Below are positions 24,301 through 34,500 of a stretch of 64,000 bases of DNA, piece by piece. Under the pieces are notes generated by a model that saw only the letters and a list, made by a program, of their open reading frames with translations, was not told the DNA's origin and ran no database searches. This stretch comes from Cryptococcus deneoformans JEC21 (lineage: Eukaryota > Basidiomycota > Tremellomycetes > Tremellales > Cryptococcaceae), in contig NC_006679.1 in assembly GCF_000091045.1 (NCBI RefSeq), forward strand, positions 336,781-400,780, given 5' to 3'. Numbering within the stretch: position 1 is the first letter of the stretch; each line of letters begins with the position of its first letter. Both the position numbers and the translations under genes were made by a program.

Positions 24301-25130
24301 AAGTCGCACAGATTGGGCCATATCATGGGCAGGTTGAAGATTGCCAGACGCAGGGGCCGAAGATCCAGAGGTTTGTTGAGTATGTGAGGGAAGAGTAGGT
24401 GATTGTGGGGCGAGATAGACACCTGTGGCATGGTAGAATTGCTTGGCTGATGACTGCTTTGTGTTAATCACCGAAAGCCATCAAAAGCAATTCAACACAC
24501 CTCGTACTTGGTTTGGGCACCACCACCAGCGAGACCTCGCCTTTTCAGATGAGCCTTCACATCTTTCAAACCCTGCTCAACTCTCACGTTCATCTCTTCC
24601 CTTTCTCTCCGTCGCTTTTCTCGGTTCACTTTCCGAATTCCGTCTTGGTCCCAGACGCCGCCTTTCTGTTTGTCTGTTTGCACACCGTATCCCGTCTCCA
24701 GCCACAGACCTAATTCGCCGACGGCACCAAATAAATCATCTTCGGCTTTCTCAAGCTGCTCTGACAGAGTATGCACGACGGCAGCATAGGCAAGGACTGA
24801 TTTTGAAAAACGTTTGAGAGTGGTGGCTGAACCGTCGAGAGCTGAAAAGGTGTGTTTGAGTAGTAAAGAGTCTGGCATGGGTTGTATAGGTAGAAGAGTA
24901 TCTCGCACAGAGGCTGAGCTTGAAGAAACTCCTCTGGAAGGCTGTGATGATATATTGCCTGAGCTGGCTCTGGGAGTGTTGTTAGTGCTCTCATCGCCGT
25001 GATCTGGATAGCTGATGGTAGGATAGTCATCGTCTGAGGAAGCTGTTGAAAGGGTGGTGGGGCTTTTGAGGGGGGATGCCGAGGGGAATGGTACCTGGAT
25101 ATGGGACATAGTGGGCTGTGAGCCGGGCAT
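21313..25130 (-). CDS. BAR-PH-ArfGAP protein (ACAP/centaurin type)
   Basis: The first exon (about 25130-24502) encodes an N-terminal BAR region (HTFSALDGSATTLKRFSKSV through DVKAHLKRRGLAGGGAQTKY). It joins in phase to the second exon (about 24454-22897: SSAKQFYHATGVYL), which completes the BAR helices, then has a long serine-rich linker and begins a PH domain (GVLWGLGTWEG, KWEKYWVVLDHSS). Short exons finish the PH domain (LYAICNAIESCINGTS). The ArfGAP zinc finger is split by an intron: NARCADCHGG, then LFLCIRCIGIHRSLGTHIS with the catalytic arginine. Such proteins sense or bend membranes and stimulate GTP hydrolysis on Arf; S. pombe Csx2/Cnt6 has this layout. I chose ATG 25130 (MPGSQPTMSH); an in-frame ATG at 25262 would add an atypical cysteine-rich leader. 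Confidence 0.88.
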
Positions 25131-25413
25131 GGAGATACAGCTGCAGGTCCAGGAAAAGAGATGTTTGCGGAATAGGGAGATGCAGCGGGGCGGGACACCG
25201 TCACAACAAACAATCCTCGTGGCTTTGAAGTCACGTGACTTGTGCCCATGACGATGGGACATTCTCGTGCCTTGAAGACTTTGCCAGAGGATTCAAAAAA
25301 AGGTGTATCTGCGATTGCTTGCTCATCATTCCACAAAAGTTTCCTATAAAACACCCACTTTTCATTCCCACTTTCACTCCCGCCTCACCCCCACTTTCAC
25401 CAACTCAAACACG

Positions 25414-26112
25414 ATGGCTGAGCCTTTTGACGCCAACACCGCCGGCAACGCAGAGGAAATCGAGATGCAGTTCGCTGTCAAGACTGTCGAGCACCTCGAA
25501 GTGGGTACATCTCCTACTGTTGGGAACAGTATACGCTGACACACCGGTCAAGGCCTACGAAAAGATCCTCCAAACAATTCCTCCGAAACTCATCAAATTC
25601 ACCCCGTAAGCTACCGATTTGTTATCGACAAATGGCCCTTCCGCCGCTCTTGACTGTAATAAAATGCTGACATGCAGACTTGCCCAGTATCGACGACGAA
25701 CTGTACAACAACTTGCTCGACGAGTTCCCTGAATTCAAGTTTGAGGAAAACTTGCGAGAATTGAACGAGGATGAGATGAAATCTGCAAAGGGCAAGGAGC
25801 GATGGAGGAGGTTCATCATGCCCGTATGTTTAACCCATTCTCTTTGAGTAACCGACTAACCGATCTATAGTACGAGAAGCGAGTGACAGATTACAACTTT
25901 GGCACCCTTATCCGACGACGATCAGATGAACTCTACACCCAGGATAACTCTATACTTATCACCCGTGTGCAATTCTTCGCCATCGAGGTAGGTCAATCCC
26001 TTATAGCAGTTGGAAAAGGCAAGCGTGAAAGCTGACAAACCCGCAGATTGCCAGGAATAGGGCTGGTTTGAACGAAGCAGTGTACCTTGCCGCCCAGGCG
26101 AAAAAGGCTTAA
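25414..26112 (+). CDS. PBDC1: PBDC1/Ypl225w family protein
   Basis: Five exons beginning at 25414 join in phase: MAEPFDANTAGNAEEIEMQF...KTVEHLE; AYEKILQTIPPKLIKFTP; IDDELYNNLLDEFPEF...RWRRFIMP; YEKRVTDYNFGTLIRRRSDE...; and IARNRAGLNEAVYLAAQAKK. The order and motifs (EIEMQFAVK, P-IDDELY, W-RFI, DYNFGTLIR, ITRVQFFAIEIARNR) match the small PBDC1 family. Yeast Ypl225w has been described as a chaperone for nascent translation elongation factor eEF1A; the same role is inferred here. It is divergent from the ArfGAP gene, less than 300 bp away, and convergent with MFAP1, about 80 bp apart, so the 3' regions probably overlap. Confidence 0.92.
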
Positions 26113-26193
26113 ATGATCCTGTAGATGTACAATACATATGCATTAATGGACTACCGTACAGTGTATGACAATTTGCTGGCTTCACATGCTATG

Positions 26194-28243
26194 CTAATCG
26201 TACTGCAATCTGTCTCTGTCCCGTCTGACCCCTCTTTCCTTCTCTCTTTCCCTATCCCTATCCCTCTCGTCTCTTCTTCGCTTCTCATCTCGCTCATAGT
26301 CTCTGTCTCGGTCATCACGCTCTCTTTTGCGTCCAGGACTATCGCGCCGCCTATCCCTGTCTCGGGCATAGTCGCGTTCACGATCATATCGATCCCTCTC
26401 CCTATCTTTGTCCCTCCCGTAATCTCCATCTCTATTTCTTTCTCTCGCAGTCTCCTTTTCCCGTTCCCTATCTCTGTCCCTCCCATAATCCCTATCTCGA
26501 TCCCTCCTACGATCATCCTTCTCCCCTCGCCGCTCATCATCGTACCGCCTCTCCCTCCCTTCATCTCGCCGTCTACCACTATCCCTATCCCTATCCCTGT
26601 CCCTATCCGCATAACGCCTGTCTCTCTCACCGCGATCATCACGTCCATTCCCCCAAGTCCTCGACCCTGACCCAAGTGCCGAAGTGTTTGCGCCGCTCGC
26701 ACCGACACCAGCACCAGCCACGCCGGGGATAACCATCCCGCCAATGAGATTCGGGTCGCCGACATTGTTGTTGGGACAATCTACACACAGAGACCAAAAC
26801 ATCAGCCACTTGCACCCCACGCACATAAATGACACAGGTTGACCAAGACTGACCTTTTCTGAGATGAGGGCCACCACAGTTCCAACACCCTTCCCCTGTA
26901 GTCTGAGCTCCTGGTGGTCGCCTTAAAGCCGCTCCCCATCCACCTTGGGAGGTGTCCTGGTCCGCCAAATGGGTATACTTTGTTCGTGAAGCTTTACCAA
27001 AGTCCCGGACTTGCATCACCTTGGGTAAGAGGGTCATGTCTACAGAGCTTTCCGTCGCTCCCGCATAATCTCTTCTGAGCAGATCGTCGTCCTGTTCCAT
27101 TCCAGCTCAATCAGCACATTTATAGCATCTTTTCCCCTGTGAAACAGACTGACCTGATGGAATGCACCCTTGTGGTAATACTTTTGCAAGAACCCCATTT
27201 GCCCCTTTTCCTTCTCCCTCGTTCTGGCTGCAAATTCCATATCCTCCTTGAGCCTTTGCTCCTCTGGCATCGCTCGTCTCCTCTCAATCTCTTCCTTCTC
27301 TTCATCCTTGGCTGCTTGGGCTTGCTTTTCACGCAAGAGTCGAGCGAGTTCACGGGCGCGCCATGCTTCAAATTCGGCTTCGACGTCGAGACCGTCGGTA
27401 TCGTCGACTTCGGGGACAATATCGGCTGCTTCCTCTGTTCATACACAAAAAACATGGTCAGTGGGAAAAAAATAAAAAGAGAGGGTGAAGAGAAAACCAA
27501 TGTACTTTCTACGAGTTCACGGCGGATACTCTCCCCTGCGAGTTCTTTAGAAGCAAGTTTACGTTGCTCTTCAGCCTCTTCTTCGCGTTTTCGTGCTTCT
27601 TCAGCTTCTGCAGCGGCCTTTTCTGCGGTCATGTTTCGAGCATTCCTGCAAAAGGTTGTTAGAGGGATCATTCCATATAAGAGATACTTCTTACTTGGGG
27701 ACGAAAACAGGTCGAAACATGGGTTTCTTGACCTCTTCTTCCGATTCCTCTTCAGAGTCCGTCTCGTACTCGCTAGATTCTTCTTCATCCGCTTTGGCAG
27801 CCTGAGCAACAGTTTCTTCCTCTTCCTCTTCGCTCTCTTCCTCTTCTGAAGATTCCTCTAAAAAAAGTCTTTCATCAGCTCGTTGTCTTCTCATGCAGGG
27901 AGAAAGAGGATAATCAGGTCTTCCAACGAAAAAACACACACACACCTTTTACACCTCCATCACCCACTTTTCTCCCGACCTGCACATTCCCCAAATCCAT
28001 CTTCATTCCGCCTCCCATCTTTGCCCTTGACCCCTCTCTCACAATCTCTTTTACATCCGTGATGACCCGTCCAGCTCCACCCGCGACGAGGTTACGTTCC
28101 TCCTCGAGTCTCTGTCTCTGACGCTGTTTGTATGTCGGCTTGACATCTTCTTCCTCCTCAGCCTCGGATTCGGATTCAGATTCGGAGATGGCCGTGGGGG
28201 CTTTGCCCTTGAAGTATCGTGTCTTGGGTTGCTGGGGGGGCAT
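26194..28243 (-). CDS. MFAP1: MFAP1-type spliceosomal protein with zinc knuckle and RD-rich tail
   Basis: Starts at ATG 28243 (MPPQQPKTRYFKGKAPT). Exons carry the acidic SEEEESEEEEEETVAQAAKA and EEVKKPMFRPVFVPK segments, the NARNMTAEKAAAEAEEARKR coiled coil, and the conserved MFAP1 core GQMGFLQKYYHKGAFHQ and VMQVRDFGKASRTKYTHLAD. MFAP1 proteins belong to the spliceosomal B complex around the tri-snRNP; the fungal counterpart is Spp381-like. Beyond the core, two features stand out: a CX2CX3HX4C zinc knuckle (CWNCGGPHLRKDC, split by an intron) and a C-terminal stretch of about 170 residues made mostly of R-D and R-E dipeptides, as in RS/RD splicing proteins. A poly-G run sits just upstream of the ATG. 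Confidence 0.9.
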
Positions 28244-28455
28244 TTTGGGGGGGGGGCAAGAGGATGATGGATGGATGGTTTTAAGTATTACTGACGCCAG
28301 CGGATTTTAGAGATGAGCGGGATCAATTCTAAATTATCCAGTTATCTGTACTTTCAATCTACCTTGTCATATTTATCCTCTATATCCATCTCCTGCCACA
28401 ACAACCAGCTTGTAGCCTCAGGACAGCTCGCAAAGGTGACGCTTTACCTATATAC

Positions 28456-30874
28456 ATGGCCTCTGGACTTGGAGTACGAGCGGTAAGAAGCTTGGGACAG
28501 GCAGCGGGGATATCGAGCGGCCGACGGCTCTGTCCTGCTTGCTTGGGGTTTAGACATATTCAGGCGAGAGAGTATAGCCATGGTCCGTCTTCAAGACGGG
28601 CGAGGTCATCGGAATTCGCTCCGACACCTCTGAAACCGACAAAAGCTGCGGTAAGTTCCATTGAATCTTTGTCAACGTGAAAAACCAATCGACCAAAAAA
28701 CTCATGCTTCTTTATACAATATAGCCAAAAGTCAAAGTAGCCGACTCTTTGCTTCGCGCCCAATTCCAAACCGTCTTCCACAACCCTACTAAACCTATCG
28801 ACTCTCACCAAGCGCTCCATGCGGCATACCCCCTCATTTTTCGCCGGAATATCCGTCCTCTTCTCGATCCGCATACCAAGACGATACCGCTCCTTGTCGC
28901 TCCCATATTACAACAAGCCGATACGACAGACGAAGAGAGACGGCAAGCGCTGGTACTGCTAGGTCACTGCTATGGGAAAGTAGCGGTAGATTTGCTGTTT
29001 ATGGGCCCAGAAGTGCAGCATGTGGCTGAACTGTTTGCCTGGGGGTTGATGCTTGAAGTGAATCGGTTCAACGACGATCGGGAGAAATTACGGGCATTGC
29101 AGGATACGCTGGAAGCGGTGTTAAAGCGACTGGCGAATAATGGGGCTACGCCCGTACTGCAGGCGCCTATCGCTGCAGCCTGGGTGGTGTTGCGATCCAA
29201 GACGGGTACGTCGACCGTGCCGGAGAACGCATACGTCTGGCCTGCACAAGCGTCAGTCGAAGAATACCTCTCCAAAGTGATTCCTGCGGGAGAGACAGTC
29301 GACTCTTACCAGAGTCAGATCGAGACGCTTTTGGGGAAATCTGAAGCGATTGCCGATCGGATACCGAGGTCGAAGGATGCGCTCGATACCGAACTCGCGA
29401 GTATGCGCAATCGAGGCGATTGGTCGGGAATCATCAACCTCTGGGGACGCGTCCAGGCTGGTATGCTGCGTGATGCGGTGCAAAGCCAAGTCGGGATCCT
29501 CGACCCTTTGCCGGAAATACGATTCCCAGTGCTCGCATCGTTTCTCCTTGCGTTTAAACGGCCATTTATGCGGTCCGCATCTCTAGCGGCTATCGCTAAC
29601 CCGCCTCCTACGTCTTTCGACACGTATGCAGCTCAAGTTTTAGCAAAGTGTCCTCGGCCTTTACCGCGTACGATTGCGTATACCCTCATATTCCTCCGGG
29701 TTAGACCGGGTGATAATGTGGGACTGAGGGCGGGGCATGAGGTCATGTCGCTCGATATGGACGAAAGAAGCGACGCGAGTGAGAATGCGTTGGGAAACTT
29801 GAAAGCGACGTGGAAGGAAACGGGGGAGAGGGATTTGAAAATGTACATGATGTACATCGAGGGGTTGGGTAGGCTGGGAGATTTACATGGGCTGCAGCAA
29901 GCGTGGAACGAGTTGGTTGGCGATGAAGAGTGTAAAAAGATTTATCTTTCTGAAGAACGTTTGCGTGAGTCGCCATTTGCCTTGTTTCTGGAAAACCAAC
30001 TGAAAAAAAAAAAAAACGTGGAACAGCATCCAAAGCCCCCTTTCCGCCCATCCATGCACTTAATCAGATGATTTCCGCCTGCCTACTCATCCCCAACGAT
30101 GGCCCCCCCCTCGCGCTCGACCTCTTTTCCCAAGCGTCCCGCCCTGACTCGGCCATCCGATGTAACCTTATCACCATCAACACCGTTCTTCGCCACTATG
30201 CCCGTGAAGCCAATATCGAGGCCATGTCCGCCCTGTTCAGCAAGGCCGGGGAACTGAAACTCCAGCCGGACGTGGTGACGTACACGACCTTGGTCCAGGG
30301 ACTGCTCCGTGCGCGACGACTCGATTTGGCAAAAGGTGCGATGGATGCGATGCAGAAGCAAGGGATCGTCCCGAACGAGCGGATGTGTTCGATGCTTATC
30401 GCGGACCTTGCCAAGTCGGGCACGCGTGTGGGGTTGGAACATGCAGAAGAGATGCTCAAGCTTATGCATCAGAAGAACATGCAGACGAACGAAGTCACGT
30501 GGACGGCGCTGGCTTCGGGGTACTTTAGGGGCGGCTGGGAGGCGGATGGGTGGGAGGCGCTGGCGAGGATGAACAGGCTTGGGATCAAGCTGCATAGGGT
30601 GGGGTATAACATGCTCCTCAAGCAGGCTACGGGGAGTGTGGATTCGAACGGCGGGGAGGACGATGTGGAGACGGTGATGAAGCTCTGGAGGAGGATGCTC
30701 CATGACGGGGTGGTTCCGAATAGTGACTCGTATCTCATAGTGTTGACCAAGTTGCTGCAGATGGACCGAAGGAAAGAGATTGAAGAGATTATGCGGGAGA
30801 TGCGCCAGAGAGGATTCCGGCCTGAAAAGGGGGCGTTGGTCAGGGTAGTGGAGAGTATTAGTAGACGACGATGA
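28456..30874 (+). CDS. Mitochondrial pentatricopeptide-repeat protein
   Basis: ATG 28456 opens a basic, mitochondrial-type presequence (MASGLGVRAVRSLGQAAG, then RRLCPACLGFRHIQAREYSH). Exon 1 ends about 28650; the second exon runs to about 29969; a third from 30027 ends at TGA 30874. The intron 2 acceptor follows an A14 run. The C-terminal exon holds clear PPR units of about 35 residues: NLITINTVLRHYAREANIEA, PDVVTYTTLVQGLLRARRLD, PNERMCSMLIADLAKSG, NEVTWTALASGYFRGG, and PNSDSYLIVLTKLLQMDRR. PPR proteins bind organellar RNA; the target here is unknown. It is divergent from MFAP1 (212 bp) and convergent with MIM2 (52 bp). Codon third positions look GC-richer than in genes to the left. Confidence 0.85.
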
Positions 30875-30926
30875 GTGCATGTGGATGGTACAATTCTGCA
30901 GGGCTTTACATCGTTGACATTACGCG

Positions 30927-31268
30927 CTATGAGAGGCCGAAGAATGTGCGGCCGAGACCGATTTGTTGATATCTTTCGTACGCTGCACGGCTAGTTAGCT
31001 CGATCATGCACTGCTGGCGGCGTGACGTACCCCAGAACGCCCACTGTCTGCCGAACCACTTTCCAAAGTACGGAATGACGATGATGGAGATGACGACCTC
31101 CATCTGTCGCAGCGACTCTTCCCACTCCTCCTGGACGATGGCGTCGAGCTCTGCGTCCGTGTCTCCGCTGTCGCTGCCCGAGTCGACGTCCGAGTCGGCG
31201 GTGCCGAAGGAGGAGGGGTATGACGGGGGGCTGGGGATGTGGGTGTTTTTGCGCCAGGGGACGGACAT
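30927..31268 (-). CDS. MIM2: Mitochondrial outer-membrane import protein Mim2 homologue
   Basis: The ATG at 31268 gives MSVPWRKNTHIPSPPSY, an acidic serine/aspartate stretch (DSDVDSGSDSGDTDAELD), then EEWEESLRQMEVVISIIVIP and YFGKWFGRQWAFW. A short GT-AG intron (GTACGT...GCAG) joins to AYERYQQIGLGRTFFGLS and stop. The E-W-E-x-x-x-R-Q / single hydrophobic helix / P-x-x-G-K-x-x-G-R pattern is that of fungal Mim2. With Mim1 it forms the MIM complex that inserts helical proteins into the outer mitochondrial membrane. The product is about 95 residues with one membrane helix. It is divergent from MED12, and the shared promoter is interrupted by the assembly gap. Confidence 0.75.
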   Translation of the reverse strand: MSVPWRKNTHIPSPPSYPSSFGTADSDVDSGSDSGDTDAELDAIVQEEWEESLRQMEVVISIIVIPYFGKWFGRQWAFWGTSRRQQCMIELTSRAAYERYQQIGLGRTFFGLS

Positions 31269-31439
31269 GCTGGTGGGTGGGTGCTGGACGGGAAATGCGA
31301 GTGAATGCGAGTGGAGATAAGTTGAGTGCGGTGAGAGTTGCAGAGCGGAGAGTTGCGAGCCGCTGTTCCGGCGGAAGCAAGTTGGCGCAGCGAGCGTATC
31401 CCCATAGACAACCGCACTTTCTCCCGCTCCCCCCCCCTC

Positions 31440-31500
31440 NNNNNNNNNNNNNNNNNNNNNNNNNNNNNNNNNNNNNNNNNNNNNNNNNNNNNNNNNNNNN
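31440..31500. other. Assembly gap (61 N)
   Basis: Sixty-one unresolved bases follow a C-rich tract (CTCCCCCCCCCTC) and sit in the MIM2-MED12 divergent region, directly before the best-looking MED12 ATG. The true missing length is unknown. Confidence 0.98.
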
Positions 31501-34500
31501 ATGCTGCCCACGCAGCGATTCCCGCCGGGCACGAACCCGTACGCCCCCCCCGCCAAGCAGCCGAGGAGCCACGGCACAAAGCCCCCCCCGAAAGCCCCCC
31601 CTCCCCCTCCCCCGGAAACACGTCGCACACAACGCAGCCGTAGAGGACTTTGCCCCGCCAGCGTGGAGGACGGTGCTCCACAACCGCGTCGACTTTGGTA
31701 CGTCCCATGCATCCAGCGCAGCGAGCTCACCCAGCCGCAGGCTACCCCGACTTCTACCCCTCCAGGCCCGGGTTCGACCAGCCGGAGGATGTGCTCACAG
31801 AGGACAACGTCAAGAGCGGCTTCGCAGGCAAGCCCTTCGTCTCCGAGGTGGTCAGTACGCGTGCCAGATACACGGCCGGGCGCTCATGTGTGAACAGGCC
31901 GAGACATTCTCAATGCATGGACCCATACACCAACATCTCTCGGGCGGATGCCTCGCCATGCTCATGCAGCTCGGCAAGGAGCTCGTCGAGAAGCAAGAGC
32001 AGTCTATGCCACAGTTCCAGTACGCTGCGTGCCCGTCTCCTGCGTGTCGCTTGCTGACTGCATACAGCGAACGGTCGTTCCGGATACCGGGGCGGGTCAT
32101 CTACACGGACAACAAACGGCTGGGCTTCCTCGCCGACCTCGGCAACCGGGATATCCCCCTGCACTGGCTCATGCGCAACCAGATCCCGCACGGCTTCAAG
32201 GGCGTCGAGCTTCTCGACGTCATGTTCTCGCCACTGACCACCGTCCGCCAGCCACCACCCAATCTTGCGCCCATGGATCCCATCCCGATAGACAGGGCTA
32301 TATGGCTTATCCGAGTCATCGGTTCCAACGATATCGCCGCGCACCGGGCGAGGCAGCACCAAACGGCCGCATCCGTGCCTGCGCCTTCGCCTGCTGCAGC
32401 GACCCCGAGCTCGACGACGACCGTCACCGCCACTCCGGCCATGCCAGTGTCCAGCAACGACTGGTACTCGCAAGAGTTTACCAACACTGTCATCTCTTGG
32501 CTACGGATTCAGCTTGGCCAGCTCGCTCTTCCCAATACGGTGAAAGTCGCCGGCAAGTTGCCGGCGACGAAAGCGGGCAGTGGGATTTTGCAGGATGAAA
32601 AAGCTCGAGCGAAATGGCTGGCCAAGTGGGATTATAGGTGATTTCATTTACTTTCTGCGAGCTCAGGCAAATCAAGCTAACGCGAATGTAGCACCCGCCT
32701 TCTCCGTGCGTTACATACCAAACACCTGATATCAACCCGGCTCTTTACAGGCTGGCTCGCCGACCATCTGACACACGTCAACCTCGCCCAATTGGGATTC
32801 CTTGCGCAGCTCATCGGGGAGTATCTGGACGATCTGGTGCATCATCTCGGGAGCGCAAGGCATTGCCTAAGAGCGGCATGTGACAAGCTGGTAGAAGTCA
32901 GAAATTCACCCGGCAAGGAATTGCTGCAGAAAGTGGAGGATATGTTGATAACTGTCATCAAGGTGCGTCCAGGCAAAAAAGCAAAAAGGTTTCAGATAAA
33001 GATCAAAAAGCTGATAACACACAAGGCTTTATACGAGGCCAACCCGGACGTCTTGCTGAGCCCCTCGACATGGAGGCTGCATTCTCCCCTTCTCGCCACT
33101 ATCCTCTCGACCTCGTCACCCCAGTGGGAGAACCTCAAGCGTCGCAACGAGGCTCTCGCATTCAAACCGACTGTTACTGCCGGTAGCTCGAATCCTCGGC
33201 GGCAGCGGATGGAAGAGATCCAGGTACGTTGCGAATGCCTCTTTACGCGGGAAAAACTTATACCTCCTTTGCTAGAAACTCGACTCCATCTGCAAAGACA
33301 CCGATATGCGTCAACTCACATTCCTATTCTTTGACGGCGCAGCATCACCCACTTGCTCGCCCGTCGACCTTGTCAAATTTGAAGAAAAAGTGTTCACGCT
33401 TCTCAATTGGTCAATGGGTCTCTTCCAACTCGGCGCTCATCGACCTTATGCGGTGTATACCTTGCTTAAACACTGGCACGAGCAGCAGGAGGAACACCAA
33501 GCGTCGCAAGCAAAGCTGGGGAAAAGACAGCATATCGATCTGTTTCAAGTGGTGTACAAGTGGCTGGATACAGCTCCCGCAGCGAGGAATGAAGATAACG
33601 TGCGCGCGATTGGGATCACGATCGGCGAGTTGACGCGGAGAGGAATGTTTTCCTATGGGCGGTACCTCCAGACACTGATCGCGAACGGTCACACTGCAAG
33701 GAATCTCCGCTCAGCGTCCGACGACAGGTCGCATCACCTCGCATTACTCAAGTCGATGCCAGTCTTCGTGATGGCCAAGGATCTTTTGCAGCAGAGGAGG
33801 ATCGCCTTGAGTGGAGATGACTTGGAAGTAAGGAGAAGAGATGAGCTGGAAGAAAAAGCAGTGTTGGCAGCCTTTGAGGAGCAAGTCAAGGAGTATGTGC
33901 CTGAAGTGTATGGCTTGGGTGAGTTGTTCTTCTTCCAAGTCGTCTTTTCTTATTTATTTATTTCGCACTGCAGAGTCGTACGGACAAAGTGAAGCTCTCA
34001 AAACAATGGTCAACTATGAGATCCCCGCATCTTCACAGTTGACCCGTTACCTCTATGTCTTTGCTAGATTTTCCATTGCTGCCAATGCGGGAGCAACGCT
34101 CAGAAGCGATGGCGAGAGACGGGCCATGGACGCATCGACGTTTGCACGGATAACACAAGTTTTCAGACAGAGTCACGGCTACGCCACAATCGCCGATGTA
34201 AGTTCTTTTTTGCCCCCCCCCGCCATTCTCCTCCCCCCTTGTTAGCTCACCCAATCTCGTCTCACAGTTCATGGTCCGGGCGCTACAAGAAGCAGAGGAC
34301 GACGAGATACTTGATGTCATACTGGACATCATCAAGCGCGATGCTGATGTATGGACGGCGATGGATTTATGGCCGAGGCTAGGTGACAAGTTACTCGATC
34401 GACACCATGCTTTGGAGAGAAAAGGAAAGGAGCATCCGAGGTTGGTGCAGTTGTTGAAAGTACTGGCTCAGAAGAAGAGGTTGATGCCCGATGACGAGGA

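Noticed and set aside
26125..26670. 181-codon plus-strand ORF rich in I, P, S and V
   Set aside because: It is the antisense of the RD/RE repeat tail of MFAP1, a low-complexity artefact.
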